A stretch of DNA of 64,000 bases from an uncultured Paracoccaceae bacterium (GTDB lineage: Bacteria; Pseudomonadota; Alphaproteobacteria; Rhodobacterales; Rhodobacteraceae): NCBI GenBank assembly GCA_947503175.1, contig CANNCO010000001.1, forward strand, positions 1,364,001 to 1,428,000, read 5' to 3'. A program made the translations under genes and the position numbers. Positions 44,117-52,628 of the stretch are shown here, piece after piece. Each line of letters starts with the position of its first letter. Position 1 is the stretch's first letter. The notes beneath the pieces were generated by a model. That model was not told the origin of the DNA. It saw only the letters and a program-made list of their open reading frames with translations, and did not search any database.

Positions 44117-44590
44117 ATGACAGAATTCCTGACTCCCCTCTCCGTCGAAACGCTCCGTTCTGCGGGTATCCCCGAGCCATGGTCCTATGGTCAGGCGGAT
44201 CGGGTGCGGTTCTATGAGCTTGATGCATTGAACCATGTGAACAACACCGCTTATCTGCGGTGGTTCGAGACCGTTCGTGTCGGCTATCTTGCCGCCTATG
44301 GCATCTCGGATTACGGACCCGGTGACCCGACGCTGGTATTACGGTCGGTGACGTGCGACTACCTCGCGCCGATGTTTCTGAATGAAGAATACATCGTCAC
44401 AGCGCGCTGCGAGAGCTTTCGGCGGACGTCCTTCAAGAAGGTCTACGGGGTCTGGTCAGGCGGCATGCTCAAGGCGCAAGGGACCACGATCGTGGTGATG
44501 ACGGATGCTTCAGGGACGCGAAAAGTGCCGTTGTCGGATACTGCGCGTGAGATTTTCCGGACCCGTGACAGCGCCCGGGACGACGGTTAG
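44117..44590 (+). CDS. acyl-CoA thioesterase (4HBT hotdog family)
   Basis: 157 residues: ADRVRFYELDALNHVNNTAYLRWFETVRVGYLAAYGI is the 4-hydroxybenzoyl-CoA thioesterase pattern with catalytic Asp (YELDALNHVNN), followed by LVLRSVTCDYLAPMFLNEEYIVTARCESFRRTSFKKVY. Probable cytoplasmic thioesterase of unknown acyl specificity. The ATG lies eight bases after the CCA of tRNA-Gly, so the mRNA must either include the tRNA or arise from tRNA 3' processing; there is no room for a normal SD outside the tRNA. Confidence 0.9.
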   Translation: MTEFLTPLSVETLRSAGIPEPWSYGQADRVRFYELDALNHVNNTAYLRWFETVRVGYLAAYGISDYGPGDPTLVLRSVTCDYLAPMFLNEEYIVTARCESFRRTSFKKVYGVWSGGMLKAQGTTIVVMTDASGTRKVPLSDTAREIFRTRDSARDDG

Positions 44591-44651
44591 GTGACTTGCT
44601 GAGTTGAATTGCGAAGGGCCGTCCCACCTAATTGAAGACTCCGGCCTGCCG

Positions 44652-46262
44652 CTAATCCACCCGCCTATGGATATAGTCCAGCAACCCGGCGGTTGACGCA
44701 TCCGGCGTCTCGCCGCCCTCGCCCGCCACAACCGGCTCCAGCGATTTCGCCAGTTCCTTCCCCAGTTCAACGCCCCACTGGTCGTAGGAGTTGATCCCGA
44801 GCATCGCTCCCTCGACAAAGACCCGATGTTCGTAAACTGCAAGGATCTGGCCCAGAACGAAGGGCGTAAGTTGAGGATAGACAAGCGTCGTCGACGGCCG
44901 GTTGCCCGGAAAGACCCGGTGACGGGCCTGCCTGTCCAGTTCATCGCCCTCGAACCCGGCTTTGGCCATCAATGCGCGCGCCTCTTCCAGACTGCGGCCC
45001 AGCATCAGCGCCTGACTTTGCGCCAGACAGTTCGCGATCAGCAGGCGATGCTGATGGGCCAGTTCGGGGTGGTGCCCTGCGGCCCCCACCATGAACTCGC
45101 AGGGGATCACCGCGGTCCCCTGGTGGATCAGCTGATAAAAGGCGTGCTGGCCATTCGTGCCCGGCTCGCCCCAGACGATCGGGCCCGACGGCACGCTCAG
45201 CGCGGAACCGTCCATCGCGACGCCTTTGCCGTTGGATTCCATCTCGAGTTGTTGGAAGTAGGCCGGGAGCCGGGAAAGGCGCTGTTCATAGGGTAGAACC
45301 GCACGGGTCGGATATCCGCATCCCTGATGATGCCAGATACCAACCAGCGCCAGCATGACGGGAAGGTTTTCCAAAGGCTCGGCTGCGCGAAAATGTGTGT
45401 CCATCGCCTGTCCGCCGCGGAGAAACGCGCGAAAAGCCTCGGGGCCGATGGCCAGCATCAGGCTCAGCCCGATCGGACCCCAGACGGAGTACCGCCCGCC
45501 GACCCAGTCTTCGAAGCCGAACACGCGGGTTTCGTCGATCCCGAAGGCGGCGGTTTTGTCCACGGCGCTCGACAGAGCCGCAAAGTGACCACCAGCGGCA
45601 TCTGTTCCGACGGTGCTGGCCACCCAGTCCCGCGCCGTTTGGGCATTGGTCATTGTCTCGATCGTGGTGAGTGTCTTTGAGGCGACGATGATCAGCGTTG
45701 TCGTAGGGTCCAGCCCCTCAAGCACGTCGGATATATGCGCGCCATCGACATTCGAGACGAAGTGACAGTGCGGACCGTCGTGATAGGGCCGAAGCGCCAG
45801 GGTCGCCATGGCCGGACCCAGATCCGAGCCGCCGATGCCGATATTCACCACATCGGTGAACCGCAGGCCCGCAGGTGAGGTCACATCGCCCGACCGCACG
45901 GCATCGGCAAAGGCCACCATCCGGTCGAGCGTCTCTAGGACGCCCGGCATCACATCCTGCCCGTCCACCAGCACCGGGCCGCCATCGAGGTTTCGAAGGG
46001 CGGTATGCAGAACCGCCCGACCCTCGGTCTCGTTGATCTTTTCGCCCGCGAACATCGCATCGCGCCGGGTGGACACCCTGGCCTCGTGATACATCGCTAT
46101 CAGCAGATCGCGGTCTTGCGGCCGCATGGTGGTTTTCGAGTAGTCGAAATACAGCTCACCCGTTGAGATTGAGAAATCACGGACCCGGGCCGCATCGACA
46201 AGATCGGCAATCCGCGTGTTCCGGGCTTCTGCTGCCGCCGTCCCGAGCCGTGGCCAATCCAC
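44652..46262 (-). CDS. pgi: glucose-6-phosphate isomerase
   Basis: 536 residues: interconverts glucose 6-phosphate and fructose 6-phosphate. Conserved blocks are intact: [56 protein letters not shown] (phosphate loop), [30 protein letters not shown] (active-site Glu and Lys region), [18 protein letters not shown] (catalytic His) and [24 protein letters not shown]. Third gene of zwf-pgl-pgi, four bases after pgl. Confidence 0.98.
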   Translation of the reverse strand: MDWPRLGTAAAEARNTRIADLVDAARVRDFSISTGELYFDYSKTTMRPQDRDLLIAMYHEARVSTRRDAMFAGEKINETEGRAVLHTALRNLDGGPVLVDGQDVMPGVLETLDRMVAFADAVRSGDVTSPAGLRFTDVVNIGIGGSDLGPAMATLALRPYHDGPHCHFVSNVDGAHISDVLEGLDPTTTLIIVASKTLTTIETMTNAQTARDWVASTVGTDAAGGHFAALSSAVDKTAAFGIDETRVFGFEDWVGGRYSVWGPIGLSLMLAIGPEAFRAFLRGGQAMDTHFRAAEPLENLPVMLALVGIWHHQGCGYPTRAVLPYEQRLSRLPAYFQQLEMESNGKGVAMDGSALSVPSGPIVWGEPGTNGQHAFYQLIHQGTAVIPCEFMVGAAGHHPELAHQHRLLIANCLAQSQALMLGRSLEEARALMAKAGFEGDELDRQARHRVFPGNRPSTTLVYPQLTPFVLGQILAVYEHRVFVEGAMLGINSYDQWGVELGKELAKSLEPVVAGEGGETPDASTAGLLDYIHRRVD

Positions 46263-46265
46263 GAG

Positions 46266-46937
46266 TCAGGCCGCCCAGTGCACTTTGGCCGCACCCAGAA
46301 CAGCCCGCACCGGGGCCGTCAAACGATCCTGCTTTCGGGCGCGTTCCAGCGTTTCGCGCTTCTCTTCGCCGGTGATAAGGATATGGATCGACATCGCCCC
46401 CGACAGGACCGGGCCTGTCAAGGTGATCCGCGGCTCGGGCGCACCCGGCGCACGCATCGCAATCAGCGGCGGCGCGTCAGCCTCCATCGCCTGTGCAAGC
46501 TGGTCAGCGCCCGGGAACAGCGATCCGATATGTCCATCCGCCCCCATCCCCAGCAGCAGCACCGAGATCGGCAGTTCTGGAATGATACCAGCGGTAAGCT
46601 CCTCCATCGCCTCTTCCGGTGTTTCCGTTTCGGCATAGAGCGGTACGTAATGCGCCATCGCCGCACGTCCGGTCAAAAGCCGTTCGCGCAACAGGCGCGT
46701 GTTCGAGCGTTCATGGGTTTCGGGCACCCAGCGTTCGTCGGTCAGCATCACATGAATGCGATCCCAATGCAGATCGGTTCCCGAAAGCGTGTCGAACACC
46801 GGCCCAGGCGTCGTCCCGCCCGGAACGGCAAAGGACGCCGTGTCGTGGTTCATGAGACATCCGTTCAACTCCCCGGCCAACTGGTTGGCAAGATCGATCA
46901 TCATCATCTCACGGTCGGGGTATTCCATCAGGTTCAT
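46266..46937 (-). CDS. pgl: 6-phosphogluconolactonase
   Basis: 223 residues of the DevB/Pgl type: SFAVPGGTTPGPVFDTLSG, VMLTDERWVPETHERSNTRLLRERLL, and SVLLLGMGADGHIGSLFPGA, including the GMGxDGHxxSLFP signature. Hydrolyses 6-phosphogluconolactone to 6-phosphogluconate for the Entner-Doudoroff or pentose phosphate pathway. It overlaps zwf by four bases (ATGA) and is followed closely by pgi, so the three are one operon. Confidence 0.97.
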   Translation of the reverse strand: MNLMEYPDREMMMIDLANQLAGELNGCLMNHDTASFAVPGGTTPGPVFDTLSGTDLHWDRIHVMLTDERWVPETHERSNTRLLRERLLTGRAAMAHYVPLYAETETPEEAMEELTAGIIPELPISVLLLGMGADGHIGSLFPGADQLAQAMEADAPPLIAMRAPGAPEPRITLTGPVLSGAMSIHILITGEEKRETLERARKQDRLTAPVRAVLGAAKVHWAA

Positions 46938-48388
46938 GGCTTCACATCCCGCCAGCGGCGTCCGTCTCGGTGCAGCAGCATCAGCGCCTCCTCTGGCCCG
47001 GCGGTCCCAGGCTCATAGAGTTTGGGCGCGTCGCCGCGCTTCGTCCACCCCTCGATGATCGGATCGGTCCAGGCCCAAGCCGCCTCGACCTCGTCACCCC
47101 GCATGAACAGGGTCTGGTTGCCCCGGATCACGTCCATGATCAGGCGTTCATACGCGTCCGGCACATCGTCGTCGTCCTGACCCAAAGCGTCTGCGAACGT
47201 CATATCCAGCGGGACCTCGATCAGCCGCATACCGCCCGGTCCCGGTTCCTTGATCGTGACGCGCAAATCCATGCCTTCATTGGGCTGAAGCCGGATCGTC
47301 AGCTCGTTCGCATTGGTCCCCGCATCCTCATCGAAGATCGAATGGGGTGGCTCCTTGAAACGCACAACGATCTCCGAAAGCCGCCCCCGCATCCGCTTGC
47401 CGGTGCGCAGATAAAACGGCGTTCCGTTCCAACGCCAGTTGGCGATGTCCAGCTTCATGGCGATGAAGCTTTCGGTCGTGCTGTCGGGGTTCTCAGCTTC
47501 TTCGCGATAAGACGGCGACTCCGCACCCGCATCATACTGGCCGCGTACCAGATCGGTCGGTTCGACCGCTTGCAACGCACGGATCACCTTCAGCTTCTCA
47601 TCGCGTACCGCATCCGGTTCGAACCGCGCGGGCGGTTCCATCGCCGTCAGGCACAGAAGCTGCATCAGGTGGTTCTGCACCATGTCCCGCATGGCGCCAG
47701 CTTTGTCGTAATAGTCCCCACGCCCGCCGATACCAACGGTTTCAGCCACGGTGATCTGCACATGGTCGATGTATTGCGCGTTCCAGAGCGGTTCGAAAAG
47801 AACGTTGCCAAACCGGACGGCCATAAGGTTCTGCACTGTCTCCTTGCCCAGATAATGGTCGATCCGGTAGATTTGATCCTCGTCGAAATACTGTGCCAGT
47901 GTATGATTCAACTCGCGGGCCGAGGCCAAATCATGACCGAACGGCTTTTCGACGACGATCCGGCAGTTGCGACCCGCAATTCCATGCTCGTGCAGACGTT
48001 CGGCGAGCGCACCGAAAAGCGACGGCCCGACCGAGAAATAGTATGCCCGGACCAGATCGGTGCGCACGAGCTTGGCCAGCGCCGTCCAGCCATCGGTTCC
48101 GGTGGCATCAATCTGAACGTAGTCGAGCCGTTCAAGGAAGGATGCGACGTGTTTCTTGTCGCGCCGTGCGGCGGGCACGAACTCCTCAAGCGCATCGCCG
48201 ATATGCCGGCGGAATGCTTTTGTGTCGAGCTCCGATCTTGCTGCCCCGATGATCCGTGCCTCATCCGGCATCTGGCCATCGACAAACCTGCGGAACAAGC
48301 CCGGTAGAATCTTGCGACGGGCCAGATCACCGGTGCCGCCAAAGATAACAAGGTCGAACGGATCGACGGGAATAATGCGCGAGACCAT
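46934..48388 (-). CDS. zwf: glucose-6-phosphate 1-dehydrogenase
   Basis: About 484 residues. VIFGGTGDLARRKILPGLFRR is the dinucleotide fold, RIDHYLGKETVQNLMAVRFGN the substrate/catalytic signature with His and Lys, and VVEKPFGHDLASARELN the EKP motif. Catalyses NADP-linked oxidation of glucose 6-phosphate. The frame is open to 48448, but Met at 48388 (MVSRIIPVDPFDLV) is chosen: GGAAGG is well spaced, and the longer form would place the operator palindrome at 48424-48437 inside the coding region. edd and eda are not in this window. Confidence 0.97.
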   Translation of the reverse strand: MVSRIIPVDPFDLVIFGGTGDLARRKILPGLFRRFVDGQMPDEARIIGAARSELDTKAFRRHIGDALEEFVPAARRDKKHVASFLERLDYVQIDATGTDGWTALAKLVRTDLVRAYYFSVGPSLFGALAERLHEHGIAGRNCRIVVEKPFGHDLASARELNHTLAQYFDEDQIYRIDHYLGKETVQNLMAVRFGNVLFEPLWNAQYIDHVQITVAETVGIGGRGDYYDKAGAMRDMVQNHLMQLLCLTAMEPPARFEPDAVRDEKLKVIRALQAVEPTDLVRGQYDAGAESPSYREEAENPDSTTESFIAMKLDIANWRWNGTPFYLRTGKRMRGRLSEIVVRFKEPPHSIFDEDAGTNANELTIRLQPNEGMDLRVTIKEPGPGGMRLIEVPLDMTFADALGQDDDDVPDAYERLIMDVIRGNQTLFMRGDEVEAAWAWTDPIIEGWTKRGDAPKLYEPGTAGPEEALMLLHRDGRRWRDVKP

Positions 48389-48423
48389 TGTCGGGCCTTC
48401 CAAAAACTTGCGGGTCGCCAGCC

Positions 48424-48437
48424 TGTTAGCGCTAACC
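48424..48437. promoter_or_regulatory. LacI-family-type operator upstream of zwf-pgl-pgi
   Basis: TGTTAGCGCTAACC contains the perfect 12-base palindrome GTTAGCGCTAAC with the central CG typical of LacI/GalR-family operators. It lies 36 bases before the zwf start, where a repressor would block transcription. A near-identical site stands before the MFS gene at 50203-51483. No LacI-family regulator gene is in this window. Confidence 0.65.
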
Positions 48438-48579
48438 ATATGATGCATTCATTAGAACCGCCCCGCGCATTTGTCTAGCATGGTCACCGACCTTCACAAC
48501 TGCGTCAAAGCGAACGCGCAGGCTTTCAAATCGGACCGATGCACAGTAGCCATCACTTTGGCAGGTAAGAGAAAAGACC

Positions 48580-49533
48580 ATGAAAGATCAGACCGGTCCC
48601 GAAGAAGGCTTTGGGAAATTCGAGCATCCCGCGATAACCGCCAAGGGCGAGGCCCGGGCAACCGTGGCGCTGACCGATCCCCAGACGCTTTGGTTCAATA
48701 CTGGAACGTTGTGCAATATTGCCTGCGAGAATTGCTATATCGAGTCGTCGCCCACCAATGACCGGCTGGTATACATCACGGCTGATGAAGTGTCGGACTA
48801 TCTCGATCAGCTGGAGACACGGAACTGGGGCGTCCGCGAGATCGGGTTTACTGGCGGCGAGCCGTTCATGAACCCCGAAATGATCGAAATGACCCGCCGT
48901 TCGCTGGCCCGAGGCTATGAGGTTCTGATCCTGACCAATGCCATGCGGCCGATGATGCGCAAATCCATGCGTGCCGGGATCTTGGAGTTGCAGAAAGAGT
49001 ACGGGACCAAACTTACCTTGCGGATCTCGGTCGATCACTGGTCGGCGAAGTTCCATGACGAAGAACGCGGGAAAGGTAGTTTCGACCACACGCTGACCGG
49101 CATGAAGTGGCTGCGCGACAACGGAGTAAGAATGGCGGTTGCAGGCCGCACGATGTGGAACGAGTCGGAGGTTGATTCACGTGCTGGTTATGCCTCGCTT
49201 TATGCCAGGCACGGGTTTGACATCGACGCGCACGATCCGGGTCAGACCGTCTTGTTCCCCGAGATGGATGAAACTGCCGAAGTTCCGGAAATCACGACTG
49301 CCTGTTGGGATATCCTCGGCAAATCGCCCACGCAGGTCATGTGTTCTTCGTCGCGGATGGTGGTGAAACGCAAAGGCGCAGACCGCGCGGCCGTTCTGGC
49401 CTGTACGCTTCTGCCCTATTCTCCGGAATTCGAACTGGGCGCGACGCTTGCCGAAGCAGAAGGTTCGGTGGCGCTGAACCACCCCCATTGCGCGAAGTTC
49501 TGCGTGCTTGGTGGAGCAAGCTGTTCGGCTTAA
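48580..49533 (+). CDS. radical SAM protein of unknown function
   Basis: 317 residues. The [4Fe-4S]-SAM motif CNIACENC has cysteines 45, 49 and 52; IGFTGGEPFMNPEMIEM is the GGE SAM-binding motif, and ISVDHWSAKFHDEERG and GVRMAVAGRTMWNE lie on later barrel strands. The C-terminal part carries further cysteines (TACWDILG, VMCSSSRM, VLACTLLPY, HCAKFCVLGGASCSA), suggesting an auxiliary cluster in a SPASM/twitch-like region. No precursor peptide, maturase partner or substrate gene is obvious beside it. Divergent from zwf. Confidence 0.88.
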   Translation: MKDQTGPEEGFGKFEHPAITAKGEARATVALTDPQTLWFNTGTLCNIACENCYIESSPTNDRLVYITADEVSDYLDQLETRNWGVREIGFTGGEPFMNPEMIEMTRRSLARGYEVLILTNAMRPMMRKSMRAGILELQKEYGTKLTLRISVDHWSAKFHDEERGKGSFDHTLTGMKWLRDNGVRMAVAGRTMWNESEVDSRAGYASLYARHGFDIDAHDPGQTVLFPEMDETAEVPEITTACWDILGKSPTQVMCSSSRMVVKRKGADRAAVLACTLLPYSPEFELGATLAEAEGSVALNHPHCAKFCVLGGASCSA

Positions 49534-49548
49534 TCCGTCGGGTCGTGT

Positions 49549-50124
49549 TCAGGCGTCCTGAAGCTCGCGCACGGTCGACCCGTATCCGCCCTGATCAAGG
49601 TATTGCGCCTCGATCGGCTGTGTTGGACGCGACAGAGCATCGTTTCGATACGGGAAACGACCAAACCGGCGAATGACCTCGCGATGCGCCTTGGCATGCA
49701 GGAGGTTGGACTCACCATATTCGGGCATCCGCGTCAGGATCAGACGCACGCTGCGCTCCTGATCGGCCAGACATTCCGAATGCATGAGCGGCAAGTAGAA
49801 GAACTGCCGCGCCGGTTCGTCGATGCGCATATCCCACCGTTTCGCGATGGCTGCCTTGGCTGCGGCCCGGGCGATATCATCCGTCTCGAAAGCCTTGCCC
49901 GACCCCCGGAACATGTTCCTTGGGAACTGATCCGTAAGGATAATATAGGCCAACGTCCCGGTGGGATAGGTCAGCCAAAGCGACATTGCGCCATCTCTGG
50001 CCTGCTCCCACGTTTCCTTGAATGTCTCGATAATTTCCTGGTCGAGAGCTTCATCAACTCTGTACCAACCCTCCGGCCCGATCTTGTCCAGCCAGAACTC
50101 CAACACCTGATCCGGAGTCATCAT
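49549..50124 (-). CDS. DUF924 family protein
   Basis: 191 residues: PDQVLEFWLDKIGPEGWYRVDEALDQEI, GTLAYIILTDQFPRNMFRGSGKAFETD, FFYLPLMHSECLADQERSVRL and HREVIRRFGRFPYRNDALSRPTQPIEAQYLDQGGYG all match DUF924, a helical tetratricopeptide-like family that is widespread but uncharacterised. Full length. Either of two adjacent Met codons may start it. It converges on the radical SAM gene, 15 bases from its stop. Confidence 0.9.
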   Translation of the reverse strand: MMTPDQVLEFWLDKIGPEGWYRVDEALDQEIIETFKETWEQARDGAMSLWLTYPTGTLAYIILTDQFPRNMFRGSGKAFETDDIARAAAKAAIAKRWDMRIDEPARQFFYLPLMHSECLADQERSVRLILTRMPEYGESNLLHAKAHREVIRRFGRFPYRNDALSRPTQPIEAQYLDQGGYGSTVRELQDA

Positions 50125-50202
50125 ACGATTGATCCTCGTTCCTCACCCTCCGAAGGGCATATCGAATCGTTACAATCTTTTTACGAAATCTCAATGATTT
50201 CA

Positions 50203-51483
50203 TTATTCAGGCCGGCTAACTGTTGCGTCTTCGTCCTCATCGTCATCAAGATTTTCCACGTACCATTCCTGCGCGATCTCGACCGCCACGGGCGAGGCGG
50301 TGGGCGTCAGTGGCACGTATTGGCCCGTTTCCTCGATCGAGGTCTGCGACGGACGGCGTGTCATGCGCCAGGCTGCATAAGCGCCGGTGGCCAGCATCAG
50401 AATCGCGATGAACATCCAGAAACCGTTCGGACCAGCCATCGTCATCATCCAACCGGTGATCAGGGGACCGGCGATAGCGCCGACACCGTTGATAAAGATC
50501 ATGCCTCCCGACCCCGCCGCCATCTGTTCGGTTTCCAGCATGTCGTTGGTATAGGCCAGCAGAAGTGCGTAGAGCGGGTTCGCCGTGCCTCCAACGATGA
50601 AGGATACCGCTACGACAATGGCAAAATAGTTGCCAAGGACCACGCCAAGGATGGCGACCACGCCGCCGAAGAGCGACACACTCATGATCAGGACGCGCCG
50701 ATCCATCCGGTCCGACATCCAGCCGATCGGGTACTGCATCAGCAGACCGCCGGTATAGATCACCGCGATGAACAGCGAAATCTGTGCGACGGAGAACCCG
50801 GCCTGCGTTCCATAGACCGACGCCATCCCGAACATTGCGGAGAAGATGCCCCCCAGCAGAAAAACCCCGACACAGCCAAGCGGCGACACGTCCCAAAGCT
50901 CAAGCAGGCTCAGCGGTTTCGTCGTCTCGAAAGCAGGAGTCGGATTGATCGAAAGAAGGATGGGCGCGAATGAGATCGACACCAAAACCGACGGAATGAC
51001 GAACAAGACAAAGCCCGACGGATCCCCCAAAACCAAAAGCCCCTGCGCCGTGATGATGCCCGCCATTTGTACGATCAGGTAAAGCGAAAGCGCCTTTCCC
51101 CGATTGGCATTGTCGACCGAGTTGTTCAGCCAGCTTTCGGCAGTCACATAGATGCCGGAGAAACAAAACCCGATCAGCACCCGCAAGAGAATCCAGAAAT
51201 AGGGATCGGCAATCGTCGGAAACAGGATCAGGATCGCGGAGGTGAACGATCCGAGCGCCGCGAAAACCCGCACATGCCCAACACGTCCGATCAGTTTCGG
51301 TGTCAGCCGCGAACCGCCAAGGAACCCAAGGAAATAGGCCGACATGACCAGCGACATCTCGAAGGTTGAAAACCCTTCGATCCCGCCGCGAATACCAAGA
51401 AGAGTGCCCTGAACGCCGTTGCCCAGCATCAGCAAGAGCATTCCAAGCAACAATGCCCAGGATGATCCGAGAACCTGTATCAT
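50203..51483 (-). CDS. MFS transporter (YbfB/sugar-type group)
   Basis: 426 residues with twelve predicted membrane helices. MSAYFLGFLGGSRLTPKLIGRVGHVRVFAAL corresponds to the loop 2-3 signature; GGLLMQYPIGWMSDRMDRRVLIMS is its counterpart in the second half (G-x3-D-R-x-R-R). The C-terminal ~50 residues are a hydrophilic, acidic tail (ENLDDDEDEDATVSRPE). Substrate unknown. A LacI-type operator-like palindrome lies 23-36 bases before the start, which hints at sugar-linked control. Confidence 0.87.
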   Translation of the reverse strand: MIQVLGSSWALLLGMLLLMLGNGVQGTLLGIRGGIEGFSTFEMSLVMSAYFLGFLGGSRLTPKLIGRVGHVRVFAALGSFTSAILILFPTIADPYFWILLRVLIGFCFSGIYVTAESWLNNSVDNANRGKALSLYLIVQMAGIITAQGLLVLGDPSGFVLFVIPSVLVSISFAPILLSINPTPAFETTKPLSLLELWDVSPLGCVGVFLLGGIFSAMFGMASVYGTQAGFSVAQISLFIAVIYTGGLLMQYPIGWMSDRMDRRVLIMSVSLFGGVVAILGVVLGNYFAIVVAVSFIVGGTANPLYALLLAYTNDMLETEQMAAGSGGMIFINGVGAIAGPLITGWMMTMAGPNGFWMFIAILMLATGAYAAWRMTRRPSQTSIEETGQYVPLTPTASPVAVEIAQEWYVENLDDDEDEDATVSRPE

Positions 51484-51505
51484 CGACGGAATGCCTCTGC
51501 CGTTT

Positions 51506-51519
51506 TGTTCGCGCTAACA
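51506..51519. promoter_or_regulatory. LacI-family-type operator-like palindrome upstream of the MFS gene
   Basis: TGTTCGCGCTAACA differs at one position from the ideal palindrome TGTTAGCGCTAACA and shares 12 of 14 bases with the site before zwf. It lies 23-36 bases before the MFS start, a fitting operator position. Confidence 0.5.
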
Positions 51520-51568
51520 GGTTCTCTGGCTGCGTGTCGTGCAGGTTTCCGACGCGTCCCTGTCGCGT

Positions 51569-52624
51569 TCAGGCCTCGGGGAACAGGATCGAACTGTCGC
51601 CGTAGGAAAAGAAGCGATACTTTTCGGCAATCGCGTGGGCATAGATATCCATGATCCGATCCCGGCCCATCAGTGCTGAGACCAGCATCATCAGGGTCGA
51701 TTTCGGCAGGTGGAAGTTTGTCATCAGCGCATTTGCAGCCCGGAAACGGAAACCGGGTGTGATGAAGATATCCGTCTCGCCGATCCAAGGGGCGATCCGC
51801 CCAGTCTCGGCGGCCGCTGTCTCGATCAGCCGCAAGGCGGTCGTTCCAACCGGAATGATCCTGCCTCCCCGGCTCCGCGTCTCTTCTATCTCGGCGGCAG
51901 CTTCGGCGGTGATCTCACCCCATTCGGCGTGCATCTGGTGATCGGAGACGTCATCTACTTTCACCGGCAGGAACGTCCCCGCGCCCACATGAAGGGTCAC
52001 ATGTGTAAAATCAATGCCGTGTTCCTTCAGGGTCTGCAGCAGTAGGGCATCGAAATGCAGGGAAGCTGTCGGGGCCGCGACGGCGCCCGACCGCCTAGCC
52101 CAGACCGTCTGATAATCCTCGCGATCCTGATCGTCGGCCTTCCGGCGCGCTTCGATGTAAGGCGGCAAGGGCATGTTTCCGGCTGCGGCGAGGGCTGCGT
52201 CGAACTCCGCCCCCGTCAGGTTGAACCCTACGGTCGCGCTACCATCGGCTCGGCCAAGAACCGTCGCTTCGAGATCGTCTGAAAACCGGACGACCTCGCC
52301 GTCCCGAACCTTTTTCAAGGGGCGCAACAAAGCGCGCCAATACCCTTCCGGTGTCGGGTCCAGAAGCGTCAACTCGATCTGCGCCTTGGTCGTACCCGCC
52401 TCGCCGCTGCGCGTGCGGGTACCGGTCAGACGGGCCGGGATGACCTTGGTGTCATTGAGGATCAACCGGTCGCCGGGGCGTAGGACATCCGGGAGGTCAT
52501 AAACATGCCTGTCGTCGATCGCATCGCCACGGGCCACCAGAAGCCGCGCCGAAGAACGCGGGCGTGCAGGCCGTGTCGCGATCAGTGCCTCGGGCAGATC
52601 GAAGTCGAATTCAGATAGCTTCAT
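51569..52624 (-). CDS. queA: S-adenosylmethionine:tRNA ribosyltransferase-isomerase
   Basis: 351 residues: [29 protein letters not shown] at the start, [48 protein letters not shown] and [19 protein letters not shown] near the end are all QueA. It transfers the ribosyl part of SAM to preQ1 in tRNA, forming epoxyqueuosine. ATG 52624 is chosen over the GTG one codon earlier because GGAGTAGGG fits it. It starts four bases after the AsmA-like gene, so they are co-transcribed. tgt is not adjacent in this window. Confidence 0.97.
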   Translation of the reverse strand: MKLSEFDFDLPEALIATRPARPRSSARLLVARGDAIDDRHVYDLPDVLRPGDRLILNDTKVIPARLTGTRTRSGEAGTTKAQIELTLLDPTPEGYWRALLRPLKKVRDGEVVRFSDDLEATVLGRADGSATVGFNLTGAEFDAALAAAGNMPLPPYIEARRKADDQDREDYQTVWARRSGAVAAPTASLHFDALLLQTLKEHGIDFTHVTLHVGAGTFLPVKVDDVSDHQMHAEWGEITAEAAAEIEETRSRGGRIIPVGTTALRLIETAAAETGRIAPWIGETDIFITPGFRFRAANALMTNFHLPKSTLMMLVSALMGRDRIMDIYAHAIAEKYRFFSYGDSSILFPEA

Positions 52625-52628
52625 CACC

